The translations under genes were made by a program, and so were the position numbers. A stretch of DNA of 64,000 nt from Azospirillum lipoferum 4B (lineage in GTDB: Bacteria > Pseudomonadota > Alphaproteobacteria > Azospirillales > Azospirillaceae). The notes beneath the pieces were generated by a model, which ran no database searches, had not been told where the DNA came from, and saw nothing but the letters and a program-made list of their open reading frames with translations. Position 1 is the first letter of the stretch, and each line of letters starts with the position of its first letter. This document shows positions 51,830 to 61,115 of this stretch, in pieces. The stretch spans positions 325,001-389,000 of the forward strand of contig NC_016586.1 of assembly GCF_000283655.1 (NCBI RefSeq), in the 5' to 3' direction.

Positions 51830-52651
51830 ATGGCTACGGTTCCTGGGGGCAACTATGACGATGTGAAGGTCGGCGGCGATCACGCCGATCTTCTCGACGG
51901 CGGGCAGGGTAACGATCTGTTGCTGGGGGGCAACGGCGCGGACACCCTGCTCGGCGGCGATGGCAACGATGCTCTGTTCGGGGGGAACGGGCAGGACGTG
52001 ATCCATGGCGGCACTTCGGCGGATATGCTGCTGGGGGGCAACGGCAGCGACATCATCGACGGCGGTTTGGGCGACGACATCATCCTGGGGGGGAGTGGTG
52101 ACGACGTTCTGATCGGCGGTGCCGGTCGTGACGTTCTGGATGGCGGCACCGGCGACGACGTTCTGTCCGGGGGGGACGGCAACGACGTGCTGACCGGCGG
52201 CAAGGGTGACGACATCCTGACCGGCGGCGGCCACGACGACATCCTCGATGGCGGCAAGGGCGACGACATCCTGCATGGCGGCACCGGCAACGACATGCTG
52301 ATCGGCGGCGACGGCGACGACATGCTGTTCGGCGACGACGGCAACGACCGTCTGGAAGGCGGCAAGGGCGACGACCTTCTGTCCGGCGGCGCCGGCCAGG
52401 ACGTCTTCATCTTCTCCGGCGGCGGCGGCCAGGACGTGGTCCTGGATTTCAAGGCCGGCGAGGACGTCCTGCAGATCTCCCGCAACATCAACGGTCTGAA
52501 GGTGAACGACGCCGCCGATCTGGCCGCCCGCGTCACCGACCAGCATGGCGACGCGGTGATCGACCTCGGCCATGGCGACAGCATCACGCTGAAGGGTGTC
52601 TCGGCTGCGGACATCCACAACCACCCGAACGACTTCTTCGTCATCCACTAA
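51830..52651 (+). CDS. secreted RTX calcium-binding repeat protein
   Basis: A 273-residue protein. Residues 12-191 are about 20 uninterrupted RTX nonapeptides of the form GGxGxDxLx, which fold into a calcium-filled beta roll. The last 82 residues contain VFIFSGGGGQDVVLDF, typical of the cap after RTX repeats, and the C-terminus DFFVIH fits an uncleaved type I secretion signal. There is no enzymatic domain. Cysteines are absent. The start follows GCAAGGAGATACCTACG. It lies directly after the ABC/HlyD pair, so it is the likely cargo and may be a surface-layer or matrix protein. Several G runs of 6-7 bases occur in the repeats. Confidence 0.92.
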   Translation: MATVPGGNYDDVKVGGDHADLLDGGQGNDLLLGGNGADTLLGGDGNDALFGGNGQDVIHGGTSADMLLGGNGSDIIDGGLGDDIILGGSGDDVLIGGAGRDVLDGGTGDDVLSGGDGNDVLTGGKGDDILTGGGHDDILDGGKGDDILHGGTGNDMLIGGDGDDMLFGDDGNDRLEGGKGDDLLSGGAGQDVFIFSGGGGQDVVLDFKAGEDVLQISRNINGLKVNDAADLAARVTDQHGDAVIDLGHGDSITLKGVSAADIHNHPNDFFVIH

Positions 52652-52698
52652 GCGGGCACCGATCGAGCGACGCTTTCTAAGCGACGCCTGAGAAGGAC

Positions 52699-52729
52699 GG
52701 ACCGGTGGTGTCAAGGCCGCCGCCGGTCC
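52699..52729 (+). terminator. candidate terminator after the RTX gene
   Basis: GGACCGGTGG pairs with CCGCCGGTCC (one G-U wobble), about 48 bases after the RTX stop. Only a short T-run follows (CCCCTTTG), so it is a moderate candidate. Confidence 0.45.
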
Positions 52730-52790
52730 CCCTTTGCCCGAAATCAGCGCTTCCGAATTTTAAACCCCCGACGCTGCCGGAATCCAATCC

Positions 52791-55070
52791 ATGACCGTCA
52801 TCGCCGTCCTGCCGAATTCGGTGTCGATTGCCCCCGCGCAACGTCTGGCGCTGGGCCGCCGCTTCCTCCTCGTCTCCTGGATGATGGATGGTGCGGCCGA
52901 TGCCGTCGGTTCGATCACGCCGAGCGTCGATGGCGAGCCGGTGCGTCCGCCCTTCACCACGCTGACCATCGACAGCGGCTGGGGCGCCCGCCGCGTCCTG
53001 TCGATCCTGCCGGCACCGCGCGACCCGCGGATGCCCATCCATTTCATCGCCAACAACCGCGTGATCGCGGAACTGCGCACCGAATCCGGCGGCGCCGATC
53101 TCGACCCCGCCGGGCTGCTGGGCAGCCTGGATGGTGCCGGCCGCCTGCGGGTTCTGCGCTTTCTGTTCGACTTCGCCTGCTCCACCCCGGCGCTTCGCCG
53201 CGATGCCACTTTCGCCGCGCTGTGCCGACGCCTGGTGCTCGACCGTGCGGCGGAGCCGGCGATGCTGGCGGTCCGCGCGACGGCGGGCGGCGACCTTCTG
53301 CTGTGTGCCGGGGCTCTGTCCGGCCGCTTCGGCGCCATCACCGGTCTGGTGGTTCTTGCGCCCTCCGCGCTGGCGCGGGCACCCTTCGATGCCTGCATCG
53401 GTCCCGATCCGGCGGGAAAGGGGCGCATCGCCTTCGACCTGCTGATCGACCGCGGGCTGTGCGCGCCGGGCAACCTGCTGGTGGTGCTGGGCGCCAACGG
53501 CGTCGCCTGCCGCCGCTTCCCCGAGGAACCCGTCGGCCTGCCGACCCTGACCGAGCGGCTGAACGCCCGCCCCGACACGCCGGCCGCGCTGCGTCACTAC
53601 CTGCTGTCCTGCCTCGCCAAGCGTGGCCGCAACGATGCGTCCGCCGCGTCGGCGGTCAGCGAGTTGCAGGCGCTGGCCCCGCTGCCGCGCCGGCAGGCCG
53701 CCGACGCCAAGCGGCCGATCGGCGCCTCGCTCGACCTTGCTGTTCCGACCTCCGACGGCGGGCTGTTCCTGGCCGGCTGGCTGCACGATCCGCATGGTCT
53801 GGCGGCGGAGCTGGTGGTGCGCACCCCATTCGGCGGTGAACGGCGGGTGGAGCGCTTCACCAACCGCTTCCCGCGCGAGGATGTGGCGAAGCTCTACGGC
53901 AACACCGGCCTCGACCGCAGCGGCTTCGTCCTGCATCTGCCGGGCACTCCCGAACCGGCGGCGGCGCTGCAGGTGACGGCGGAGCTTCGGCTGGCGTCCG
54001 GCGGTGCGCTGCGCCTCGTCCCGCCGCCGCGTCCGCGTGCCGATGCCGATGCCCGCGCCGCCGTGCTGGGCAGCCTGCCGCCGCGCTTCGCCACGCCGGA
54101 GCTGCTGGAAACCGTCATCGGCCCGGCCGTCGCCCCGCTGCACGCCGCCCATCTCGCCACCCGTGGCGAGCCGGAACTGGTCGTCTATGGCGAGCGCAAG
54201 GCCAAGCCCGCGGTGTCGGTGATCATCCCGCTCTACCGCACGCTGGAGTTCCTGCGCTTCCAGATTGCCTGCTTCGCCACCGACCAGGATATGGCCGATG
54301 CCGAACTGGTCTTCGTGCTGGACAGCCCGGAACAGCGCGACGAGGTGGTGCATCTGCTGCGCGGCTTCCATGGCCTCTACGGCCTGCCGATGCTGCTGCT
54401 GGTGCAGAGCGCCAATTACGGCTATTCCGCCGCCAACAATGCCGGCGTCGCCGTTGCCCGCGCCAACCGCCTGCTGCTTCTCAATTCCGACGTGGTGCCC
54501 GACCGCGCCGGCTGGCTACCGCAGTTGGTGGCGGCGCTGGAGGAGCGTCCGGGCATCGGCGCGGTGGGTCCGAAGCTGCTGTTCGACGACGACAGCCTTC
54601 AGCATGCCGGGCTCTATTTCGACCGCGACCTGCAGGGCGCCTGGTACAATCACCATTACTTCAAGGGCCTGCCGCGCGACTTTGCCGCGGCCTGCCGCCC
54701 GCGCTCGGTGCCGGGCGTCACCGGCGCCTGCCTGCTGACCACGCGGGCCGCCTACACCGCCGCCGGCGGCTTCTGCGAGGACTACATCATCGGCGACTTC
54801 GAGGATTCGGACCTGTGCCTGCGCATCCGCGGCCAGGGTCTCGACATCCGCTATGCCCCGTCGGTCGAGCTGTACCATCTGGAACGCCGCTCCATCGGCC
54901 GGCACCAGGGCTACACCCGCGGGGTCGCCTCCGAATACAACCGCTGGCTCCATGGCCGCCGCTGGGCCGACCGTATGGCCGGGCTGATGGCGCGCGACTG
55001 GGACGCCGACGACGAGTTGCGGCCCTCCAGGACCGGCAGCAGCCGCAAGACAGCACAGGTGACCCGATGA
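52791..55070 (+). CDS. large glycosyltransferase (GT2) with N-terminal accessory domains
   Basis: A 759-residue protein. The first 310 residues are not recognised. About 320-430 contains a module with GGLFLAGWLHDP that recurs in the paralogue at 57279. A family-2 glycosyltransferase fold follows from about 470 (VSVIIPLYRTLEFL) with the sugar-nucleotide/metal-site Asp in LLLLNSDVVPDRAGW (near 565), the acceptor region PGVTGACLL and the GDFEDSDLCLRIR motif (near 667). It is therefore probably active. It begins a run of four genes joined by 4-base overlaps. The start at ATG 52791 has only a weak site (GCCGGAATCC). Confidence 0.85.
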   Translation: MTVIAVLPNSVSIAPAQRLALGRRFLLVSWMMDGAADAVGSITPSVDGEPVRPPFTTLTIDSGWGARRVLSILPAPRDPRMPIHFIANNRVIAELRTESGGADLDPAGLLGSLDGAGRLRVLRFLFDFACSTPALRRDATFAALCRRLVLDRAAEPAMLAVRATAGGDLLLCAGALSGRFGAITGLVVLAPSALARAPFDACIGPDPAGKGRIAFDLLIDRGLCAPGNLLVVLGANGVACRRFPEEPVGLPTLTERLNARPDTPAALRHYLLSCLAKRGRNDASAASAVSELQALAPLPRRQAADAKRPIGASLDLAVPTSDGGLFLAGWLHDPHGLAAELVVRTPFGGERRVERFTNRFPREDVAKLYGNTGLDRSGFVLHLPGTPEPAAALQVTAELRLASGGALRLVPPPRPRADADARAAVLGSLPPRFATPELLETVIGPAVAPLHAAHLATRGEPELVVYGERKAKPAVSVIIPLYRTLEFLRFQIACFATDQDMADAELVFVLDSPEQRDEVVHLLRGFHGLYGLPMLLLVQSANYGYSAANNAGVAVARANRLLLLNSDVVPDRAGWLPQLVAALEERPGIGAVGPKLLFDDDSLQHAGLYFDRDLQGAWYNHHYFKGLPRDFAAACRPRSVPGVTGACLLTTRAAYTAAGGFCEDYIIGDFEDSDLCLRIRGQGLDIRYAPSVELYHLERRSIGRHQGYTRGVASEYNRWLHGRRWADRMAGLMARDWDADDELRPSRTGSSRKTAQVTR

Positions 55071-55894
55071 ACGCGATTCTGCCGACCCCGCAGCTTGCCG
55101 TCCTGCGCCGCCAGACCGATCCGCGGCTGGAATGGCTCTGCGCCCAGATCGCGCGCAACCGCTTCCTGCCGGTGCCGCCGCCCGAACTGCATTTCATCGG
55201 CGACGGCGATTTCCGCGCAATCGGGGCGGAGTTCCTGCGCCATTTCGTTCGTCTCGGCGGCCTGCGCCCCGACCACACGGTGCTGGAGATCGGCTGCGGC
55301 GTCGGCCGCATGGCGCTGCCGCTGACGCAGTATCTGGACGGGTCCTACGACGGCATCGACATCGTGCTGGACGGCATCCGCTGGTGCGCCTCGACCATCA
55401 CGCCGGCCTATCCGGAATTCCGCTTCCACCATCTCGACGTCGCCAACGGCCTTTACAATCCCGACGGCCGGATCGAGGGGGAGACGGCGACGCTGCCCTT
55501 CAAGGCGAGCGCTTATGACTTCGTCATCCTGACCTCGGTCATCACCCACCTGCGCACGGCAGATACCGAGCGTTACGCGGCGGAGATCGGGCGGGTGCTG
55601 AAGCCGGGCGGGCGCTGCTTCCTCAGCCTGTTCCTGGCCGATGCCGCCGCGCGCGCCGGCATTGCCAAGGGCACCGCGCGCCCGGCCTTCCGTGATGCGC
55701 CCGGCGTGGAACTCCTGGCCGATCCCGAGCATCCCAACGCCGCCGTCGCCTATGACGAGGAATTCCTGCTCGGCCGCTTCGCCGCCCATGGGCTGCGGAC
55801 GGCGCGTCCCGTGATGCGCGGTCACTGGAGCGGCCAGCGCGAGGCCGAGAATTTCCAGGATCTGCTGGTTCTGGAGAAGGGGGCTGTGCCATGA
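55067..55894 (+). CDS. class I SAM-dependent methyltransferase
   Basis: A 275-residue methyltransferase. The SAM-binding motif is HTVLEIGCGVGRMALPL, with the acidic end of strand 2 in YDGIDIVLDG, and later motifs YDFVILTSVITHL and RVLKPGGRCFLSLF. Set among glycosyltransferases, it may methylate a sugar or glycan end, though no sequence feature fixes the acceptor. It overlaps genes on both sides by 4 bases. Confidence 0.87.
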   Translation: MNAILPTPQLAVLRRQTDPRLEWLCAQIARNRFLPVPPPELHFIGDGDFRAIGAEFLRHFVRLGGLRPDHTVLEIGCGVGRMALPLTQYLDGSYDGIDIVLDGIRWCASTITPAYPEFRFHHLDVANGLYNPDGRIEGETATLPFKASAYDFVILTSVITHLRTADTERYAAEIGRVLKPGGRCFLSLFLADAAARAGIAKGTARPAFRDAPGVELLADPEHPNAAVAYDEEFLLGRFAAHGLRTARPVMRGHWSGQREAENFQDLLVLEKGAVP

Positions 55895-57282
55895 GCCGGC
55901 GCCGCCTGCCGCTCGTTCCAGCCGGCCTCGCCGCGGCCCGTCCAGCTCCGCGCCAGCCCGCGCGTCCGCTGATGGCTGCCCGGCCGCCGCGGGTGCTGCT
56001 GATCGCGCACAACCACCCGAGCCTGCATCCCGGCGGCACCGAGATCTTCGCGCACGAGCTGTTCGGCGGCCTGAAGGCTGCCGGCGCCGAGTGCCTGTTC
56101 CTGGCCTGCACCAACGACATCCACCGCGCGCCGCGCCCCGGCACCGGCTTCCAGACGCTGGGCCGCAGCGCCGACGAGGTGCTGCTGTGGGCCGGTCATT
56201 TCGACCATTTCCACCAGAGCCAGATCGACCTGCACGGGCTGGTCCCCGACCTGTCGAACCTGCTGCGCGCCTTCCGGCCCGACATCGTGCATGTGCATCA
56301 CACGCTGCTGCTGGGCGTGGAGATGCTGTTCCTGATCCGCCGTGTCTGCCCGGATGCCAAGATCGTCTACACCCTGCACGACTATTACCCGATCTGCGCC
56401 AATGACGGACAGATGGTCACGCCGCCGCGCGGCGAGGACGGGACGCGCACGCTCTGCACCAAGGCGTCGCCGGACGCCTGCCGCCGCTGCTTCCCCGACC
56501 GGCCGGCCGACCAGTTCCTGCTGCGCGAGAAGCACATCAAGGCGATGTTCGGGTTGGTCGACCGCTTCCTGGCGCCCAGCCGCTTTCTGCGCGACCGCTA
56601 TGTCGCCTGGGGCCTCGACCCCGCCCGGATCGAGGTGATGGCGAACAGCCGCCCCACCGTGGATCCTGCCCCGGCGCGCGACCTCGCCCCCGGTGCGGGA
56701 CGCGACGCCTTCGCTTATTTCGGCAACCTGAACCCGTTCAAGGGCATCACCGTGGCGCTCGACGCCATCGCCCGCATGGCGCGCCAGGGGCTTGCCCCCT
56801 CGCTGGCGGTGCATGGCGGCAGCCTGTATCAGGCGCCGGAATTCCGCCAGCGGGTGGCCGACGGCTTCGAGGCGACGCGCGGTCTCGCCACCGCCCATGG
56901 CCCCTATAGACCGCAGGAGATGCCGGCGCTGATGGCCGCCGCCGACTGGGTGGTGATGCCGTCGATCTGGTGGGAGAACGCGCCCCTGGTGATCCAGGAG
57001 GCCTTCCAGCACCGCCGCCCGGTCATCGTCAGCGGCATCGGCGGCATGGCGGAGGCGGTGCGCGACGGCGTCGACGGACTGCATGTCCGTCCCAACGACC
57101 CCGCCGACCTCGCCCGCGTCATGACCCGCGCCATGACCGAACCCGGCCTGTGGGAGCGGTTGTCGGCCAACATCCCCGCCGTCCGCCCGACGGAGGAGGC
57201 CGCATCGCTCCACCTCGCGCTCTACGGCGAACTGCTCTCAACAACGCCCGCCGCTCTTATCCAGGGGAACCGCACCCGATGA
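55891..57282 (+). CDS. family 4 glycosyltransferase
   Basis: A 463-residue GT-B glycosyltransferase. The N-terminal half has the glycine loop HPSLHPGGTEIFAHEL and a cysteine set, LCTKASPDACRRCFP, shared with the GT4 at 59605. The C-terminal half has the donor-site sequence PSIWWENAPLVIQEAFQ with the E(x7)E pair, then SGIGGMAEAV. A basic, Pro/Ala-rich N-terminal extension (about 1-30) precedes the fold; an internal ATG at 55972 could be the real start. It is coupled by ATGA overlaps to both neighbours. Confidence 0.88.
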   Translation: MSRRRLPLVPAGLAAARPAPRQPARPLMAARPPRVLLIAHNHPSLHPGGTEIFAHELFGGLKAAGAECLFLACTNDIHRAPRPGTGFQTLGRSADEVLLWAGHFDHFHQSQIDLHGLVPDLSNLLRAFRPDIVHVHHTLLLGVEMLFLIRRVCPDAKIVYTLHDYYPICANDGQMVTPPRGEDGTRTLCTKASPDACRRCFPDRPADQFLLREKHIKAMFGLVDRFLAPSRFLRDRYVAWGLDPARIEVMANSRPTVDPAPARDLAPGAGRDAFAYFGNLNPFKGITVALDAIARMARQGLAPSLAVHGGSLYQAPEFRQRVADGFEATRGLATAHGPYRPQEMPALMAAADWVVMPSIWWENAPLVIQEAFQHRRPVIVSGIGGMAEAVRDGVDGLHVRPNDPADLARVMTRAMTEPGLWERLSANIPAVRPTEEAASLHLALYGELLSTTPAALIQGNRTR

Positions 57283-59474
57283 AGGACCGCAGCACCAAGG
57301 CCGACGTCACCGCCGCCGTCCTGCTGGACGAGGACACTCTGATGCTGTTCGGCGCCATCGACCAGCCCCTGCCGGCCGACAGCGTGGTGATGCTGGACGG
57401 CATGATCGACGGGCGTTTCCGCGGCGGCTGCTGGACCGACGCGGCGGGGGAGCGCTGGTTCCTCGGCGCCATCCGCGTCACCGGTCTGGCCCATATGCGC
57501 CCGTCCCGCATCGAGATCGAGGACGCGCAGGGCAAGCATTTGCTGCTGCCCCGCCTGTCGAACGTCCGCACCAACCCGGCTCATCTGGTCGCCGCCTTGC
57601 GCGAGGTGCAGCCGCAGTCGCTCGACACCGCATTGGATGTCGCCGTGACCCTGCTGTCCGGCCCGGCGATGGGAGAGGGCGAAGCGGGGGAGGGCCACCG
57701 CCGCACCCGTCTGCTGTCCGGCTTGGCCCATGAGGCTTCCCGCCCGGATGGCTTCGCCGAGGTGCTGGGCCGCTTCCACGACGGCGCGCTGATGGTGCAG
57801 GGCTGGTCGCACGGCTTTCCGGCCGGTGCCGCCCATGTGCTGGTCGAGGCCGACGATCTGCGCACCCATGCCAGCGCCGCGGGGTCCTTTCACCGTCCGG
57901 ACCTGCCCGACGATGCCGCCGGGCTGCTGACGGTGCTGGAAGGGCCGGTGGCATCCCCCGACACCATCCGCCGCATCCATTTCCGCGCCGCCGACGGTTG
58001 GCGCCATCTGGCGATCTTCGAGCATCGGCAGTTGCTGGCCGACGGCGTCGCCTCCGCCCATGCCCGCGACATGCTGGGCCATCTGCAGGGCGATGCCGCC
58101 CGCCGCGGTGTCGCCGCCGCCATCGCCGCCCGCTACAACGGGGTGGAGACGGTGTCGCAGTTGCAGGCCCCGGTCCGCATGGGGCTGGACATGGCGGTGC
58201 GCGTGCCGGGCGCCGGTCTGTTCGTCTGCGGCTGGCTGCTCGACCCCACCGGCTCGGTGCGGGCGGTGACGGTGAAGGGCGGCGGCATGTCGGCGCGGCT
58301 GGATCAGGACTGGTCGCGGCTGGGCCGCAAGGACGTGTCGGACGCCTTCGCCCATGACCCGCTGTTCGCCGGCCGCCTGGCCCCGGGCAGCGACGCCCAC
58401 GGCTTCACCGCCTTCGCACGCGAGCCGGCCGGAATCTCCGCCGACGCCGAATTCCATCTGGAGCTGGCGCTCGCCGACGGCATCGCTTTCCTGCCGCTGC
58501 CCTGCCAGCCGCCGACCGGCGATGCGCTGCGCCGCATGCTGGGGGCGGTCAATCCCGACAGCCCGTCCATCGACCGCGTCGTCGCCACCCATCTCGGGCC
58601 GATGCTGCGCACTGCCACGTCCTTCCAGGCCGTTCCGTCCTCCGTCCTGCACCCGATGGGCCGTACGCAGAAGAGCCCGCGCGTGTCGGTGATCCTGCCG
58701 GTCTGCGACGGGCGCGAGGATGTCGACCTGAACCTCGCCCGCATGGCGAACGACCCGGACTTCGCCGAGGCGGAGATCCTCGTGGTGGCCGGCGCTGGCA
58801 CCCATGAGCGGCTGGCCGGCATGGTCCGGCAGGCCGCCGGCTTCTACCGTCTGGCGGTCGGCTTCGTCGCCGCACCCACCGCATCCGACCCGTTCGAGGC
58901 GGTGGCGGCATCCCTGCCGCATGCGCGGGCCGACCGCGTCCTGCTGCTGTCGCCGTCGGTGCTGCCGACCGAGCGCGGCTGGCTGTCGGCGCTGGAGCGG
59001 GCGATCCGCAAGCCGAACGCCGTCGGCTCCGCCGCGCTCGCACCGGTGATGGTTAGCCCGACCCTGCTGTACGAGGACCATTCGGTCCGCTTCGCCGGCA
59101 TCGTCGCGGTCGAAGGGCCGGGCGGCACGGTCACCTACGAGCGCCGCTATGCCGGCTATCCGCGCGACTGGCTGAAGGAGCAGGAGGCGTCGGCGGTCGA
59201 TGCCGCCTCGGCCGACTGCGCCCTTCTGCCGCGCGAGCTGCTGGCGCGGGCGATGGCCGACGGCGGACGCTATCTGGCGCAGGAGCCGAAGGGGCTGGAC
59301 CTGTGCTTGCGGGTGCGGGCGGCCGGCGGCTCCTGCCTGTGGCTGCCGAAGGTCCGGCTGGTGGCGGTCGACGAACAGGCCCGCCACGCCCGCGACCCCC
59401 GGCTGGAGCGCATGAGCGCGCTGGTCGACGAATGGAGCTTCGCGGAGCGCTGGAAGGCGTCGATTGCGGCCTGA
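57279..59474 (+). CDS. glycosyltransferase-like paralogue lacking the DxD aspartate
   Basis: A 731-residue protein with the same layout as the one at 52791: unrecognised N-terminal region, a module with GAGLFVCGWLLDPTG near residue 311, and a GT2-like region from about 469 (RVSVILPVCDGREDVDLNLA). Where the other protein has NSDVVP, this one reads LLLSPSVLPTERGW near 557, so the metal-binding Asp is missing. The later segment QEPKGLDLCLRVR replaces GDFEDSDLCLRIR. It is probably not an active transferase and may serve as a partner or binding protein. It closes the run of four overlapping genes. Confidence 0.75.
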   Translation: MKDRSTKADVTAAVLLDEDTLMLFGAIDQPLPADSVVMLDGMIDGRFRGGCWTDAAGERWFLGAIRVTGLAHMRPSRIEIEDAQGKHLLLPRLSNVRTNPAHLVAALREVQPQSLDTALDVAVTLLSGPAMGEGEAGEGHRRTRLLSGLAHEASRPDGFAEVLGRFHDGALMVQGWSHGFPAGAAHVLVEADDLRTHASAAGSFHRPDLPDDAAGLLTVLEGPVASPDTIRRIHFRAADGWRHLAIFEHRQLLADGVASAHARDMLGHLQGDAARRGVAAAIAARYNGVETVSQLQAPVRMGLDMAVRVPGAGLFVCGWLLDPTGSVRAVTVKGGGMSARLDQDWSRLGRKDVSDAFAHDPLFAGRLAPGSDAHGFTAFAREPAGISADAEFHLELALADGIAFLPLPCQPPTGDALRRMLGAVNPDSPSIDRVVATHLGPMLRTATSFQAVPSSVLHPMGRTQKSPRVSVILPVCDGREDVDLNLARMANDPDFAEAEILVVAGAGTHERLAGMVRQAAGFYRLAVGFVAAPTASDPFEAVAASLPHARADRVLLLSPSVLPTERGWLSALERAIRKPNAVGSAALAPVMVSPTLLYEDHSVRFAGIVAVEGPGGTVTYERRYAGYPRDWLKEQEASAVDAASADCALLPRELLARAMADGGRYLAQEPKGLDLCLRVRAAGGSCLWLPKVRLVAVDEQARHARDPRLERMSALVDEWSFAERWKASIAA

Positions 59475-59481
59475 TTCAACT

Positions 59482-59560
59482 CTTGCCCCCACCCTAACCC
59501 TCCCGCCTCAGCACTTGCTCCCTCCCTCGCCCAGCGGGGGAGGGTCGGGGTGGGGGCAAG
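59482..59560. repeat. 79-bp palindromic repeat between glycosyltransferase genes
   Basis: CTTGCCCCCACCC and GGGTGGGGGCAAG-type arms (59482-59504 and 59538-59560) enclose a diverged centre. It is a member of the CCCTAACCCTCCC repeat class found elsewhere in the window. Confidence 0.7.
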
Positions 59561-59604
59561 CGACACAACCACTTCACCCCCCGCTTAGGACAGACGGTCA
59601 CCCG

Positions 59605-60918
59605 ATGAGCAAGACCAAGCGCGCACTGATCATCAGCCATGGCCACCCCTCCTTCTCGCTGGGCGGGGGTGAGGTCGCCTCCTACAACCTGCACAACGGC
59701 CTGCACGACCTGCCGGGCTGGGAGAGCCATTATCTCGCCCGCGTGGCTCCGCCCATCGCGCAGCATCGCGGCTCCGCCCTGATGGCGCTGCGCCAGAAGG
59801 AGCGGGAGGTGCTGTATTACGCCAACGACTACGACCATTTCCGTCTGTCCAACCGCAACCTGCCGGGGCTGGAGAAGGACTTCGTCCGCTATGTCCGCGA
59901 CCTTCAGCCGGACGTGGTGAACTTCCACCATTTCCTGGGGCTGGGGATCGAGACCATCCAGGCGGTGCGGCAGGCGCTGCCGCGCGTGCCCATCGTGGTG
60001 ACGCTGCATGAATATCTGTCGATCTGCCATCACCACGGCCAGATGGTGAAGACCAGCCGCAACACGCTGTGCTACCGCGCCAGCCCGGCCGACTGCGCCG
60101 GCTGCTTCCCGCACATCGGCGAGGCGGAGTTCTTCAAGCGCGAGCTGTTCCTGAAGACCTTCCTGGAGCAGGCGGACTTCTATGTCAGCCCGTCGAACTT
60201 CCTGATCGACCGCTATGTCGACTGGGGGCTGCCGCGCGAGAAGTTCCGCATGATCGAGAACGGCCTGACCATCGAAGGGATCGCCCCGCCGCGCCCGGTC
60301 ACCCGCGGCGGCAAGCGCAACCGCTTCGCCTTCTTCGGCCAGCTGACCGAGTTCAAGGGCGCCCATCTGCTGGTGGAGGCGGTGTCGCGCCTCTCCGACA
60401 AGGCCTGGGGCGAGGACGGTGCGCTGATGATCTTCGGCGGCAACCTGGAACGCCAGCCGGAGGCCTATCAGAAGCGCTTCAACGACGCGGTTGAGAAGGC
60501 CGGCGACCGGGTTCGCTTCTATGGCAGCTACCGCTCCGCCGAGCTGCCGGGCCTGATGAAGGACGTCGATTGGATGGTCATCCCGTCGATCTGGTGGGAG
60601 AACTCCCCCGTCGTCATCCAGGAGGCCTTCTTGCATGGCCGTCCGATCATCGCCAGCAACATCGGCGGCATGGCGGAGAAGGTGACCCATGGCGTCGACG
60701 GCCTGCATTTCCGCAACGGCAGCGTCGAGGATCTGGTGGACCGCATGACGGAGGCGCTGACCTCGCCCGACCTGTGGGACCGCCTGCGCCTGCGCATCCG
60801 CCGTCCCATCGACCGTGCCGAATGCGCCCGCCAGCATGCCGAGGTCTTCGACGCGCTGCTGGCCGCCGGCGGGGCGGCACCCTCCATTCCCGAACGGGCG
60901 GTGGCGCAGCGGTCCTGA
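59605..60918 (+). CDS. family 4 glycosyltransferase (second)
   Basis: A 437-residue GT-B enzyme: glycine loop HPSFSLGGGEVASYNLHNG, cysteine set LCYRASPADCAGCFP, fold-joining FFGQLTEFKGAHLLVEAV and donor site PSIWWENSPVVIQEAF with SNIGGMAEKV. It is clearly related to the GT4 at 55891 along its whole length, most simply as an old duplication. The start ATG 59605 is preceded by a weak site (AGGACAGACGGTCACCCG). Before it lies the palindromic repeat at 59482. Confidence 0.88.
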   Translation: MSKTKRALIISHGHPSFSLGGGEVASYNLHNGLHDLPGWESHYLARVAPPIAQHRGSALMALRQKEREVLYYANDYDHFRLSNRNLPGLEKDFVRYVRDLQPDVVNFHHFLGLGIETIQAVRQALPRVPIVVTLHEYLSICHHHGQMVKTSRNTLCYRASPADCAGCFPHIGEAEFFKRELFLKTFLEQADFYVSPSNFLIDRYVDWGLPREKFRMIENGLTIEGIAPPRPVTRGGKRNRFAFFGQLTEFKGAHLLVEAVSRLSDKAWGEDGALMIFGGNLERQPEAYQKRFNDAVEKAGDRVRFYGSYRSAELPGLMKDVDWMVIPSIWWENSPVVIQEAFLHGRPIIASNIGGMAEKVTHGVDGLHFRNGSVEDLVDRMTEALTSPDLWDRLRLRIRRPIDRAECARQHAEVFDALLAAGGAAPSIPERAVAQRS

Positions 60919-61115
60919 TAGGAAAGAATGGGACAGCCTGTGATACTTTTCGAAGTCGTGGAATAATTAATTCCATTTTTCACAGAGTAAATTGGTAAAG
61001 TTGGAATGAAAGTCGCAGGATCTTCCATTCATGTCCTGTGCGCCGATTCGAATTCGCCCGGCAATGATCCGGGTGCCATCCGCCCTTATTGCCGCTCAAC
61101 CCAGGGAGAGCCGCC

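Noticed and set aside
51684-51866. 60-codon open frame upstream of the RTX gene
   Set aside because: It overlaps the well-supported RTX start in another frame, lies in AT-rich leader sequence and has no convincing start site.
51830-52651. Tandem DNA repeats in the RTX gene as a CRISPR-like or satellite array
   Set aside because: The periodicity is 27 bases in frame and encodes nonapeptides with varied codons; it is protein repeat structure.
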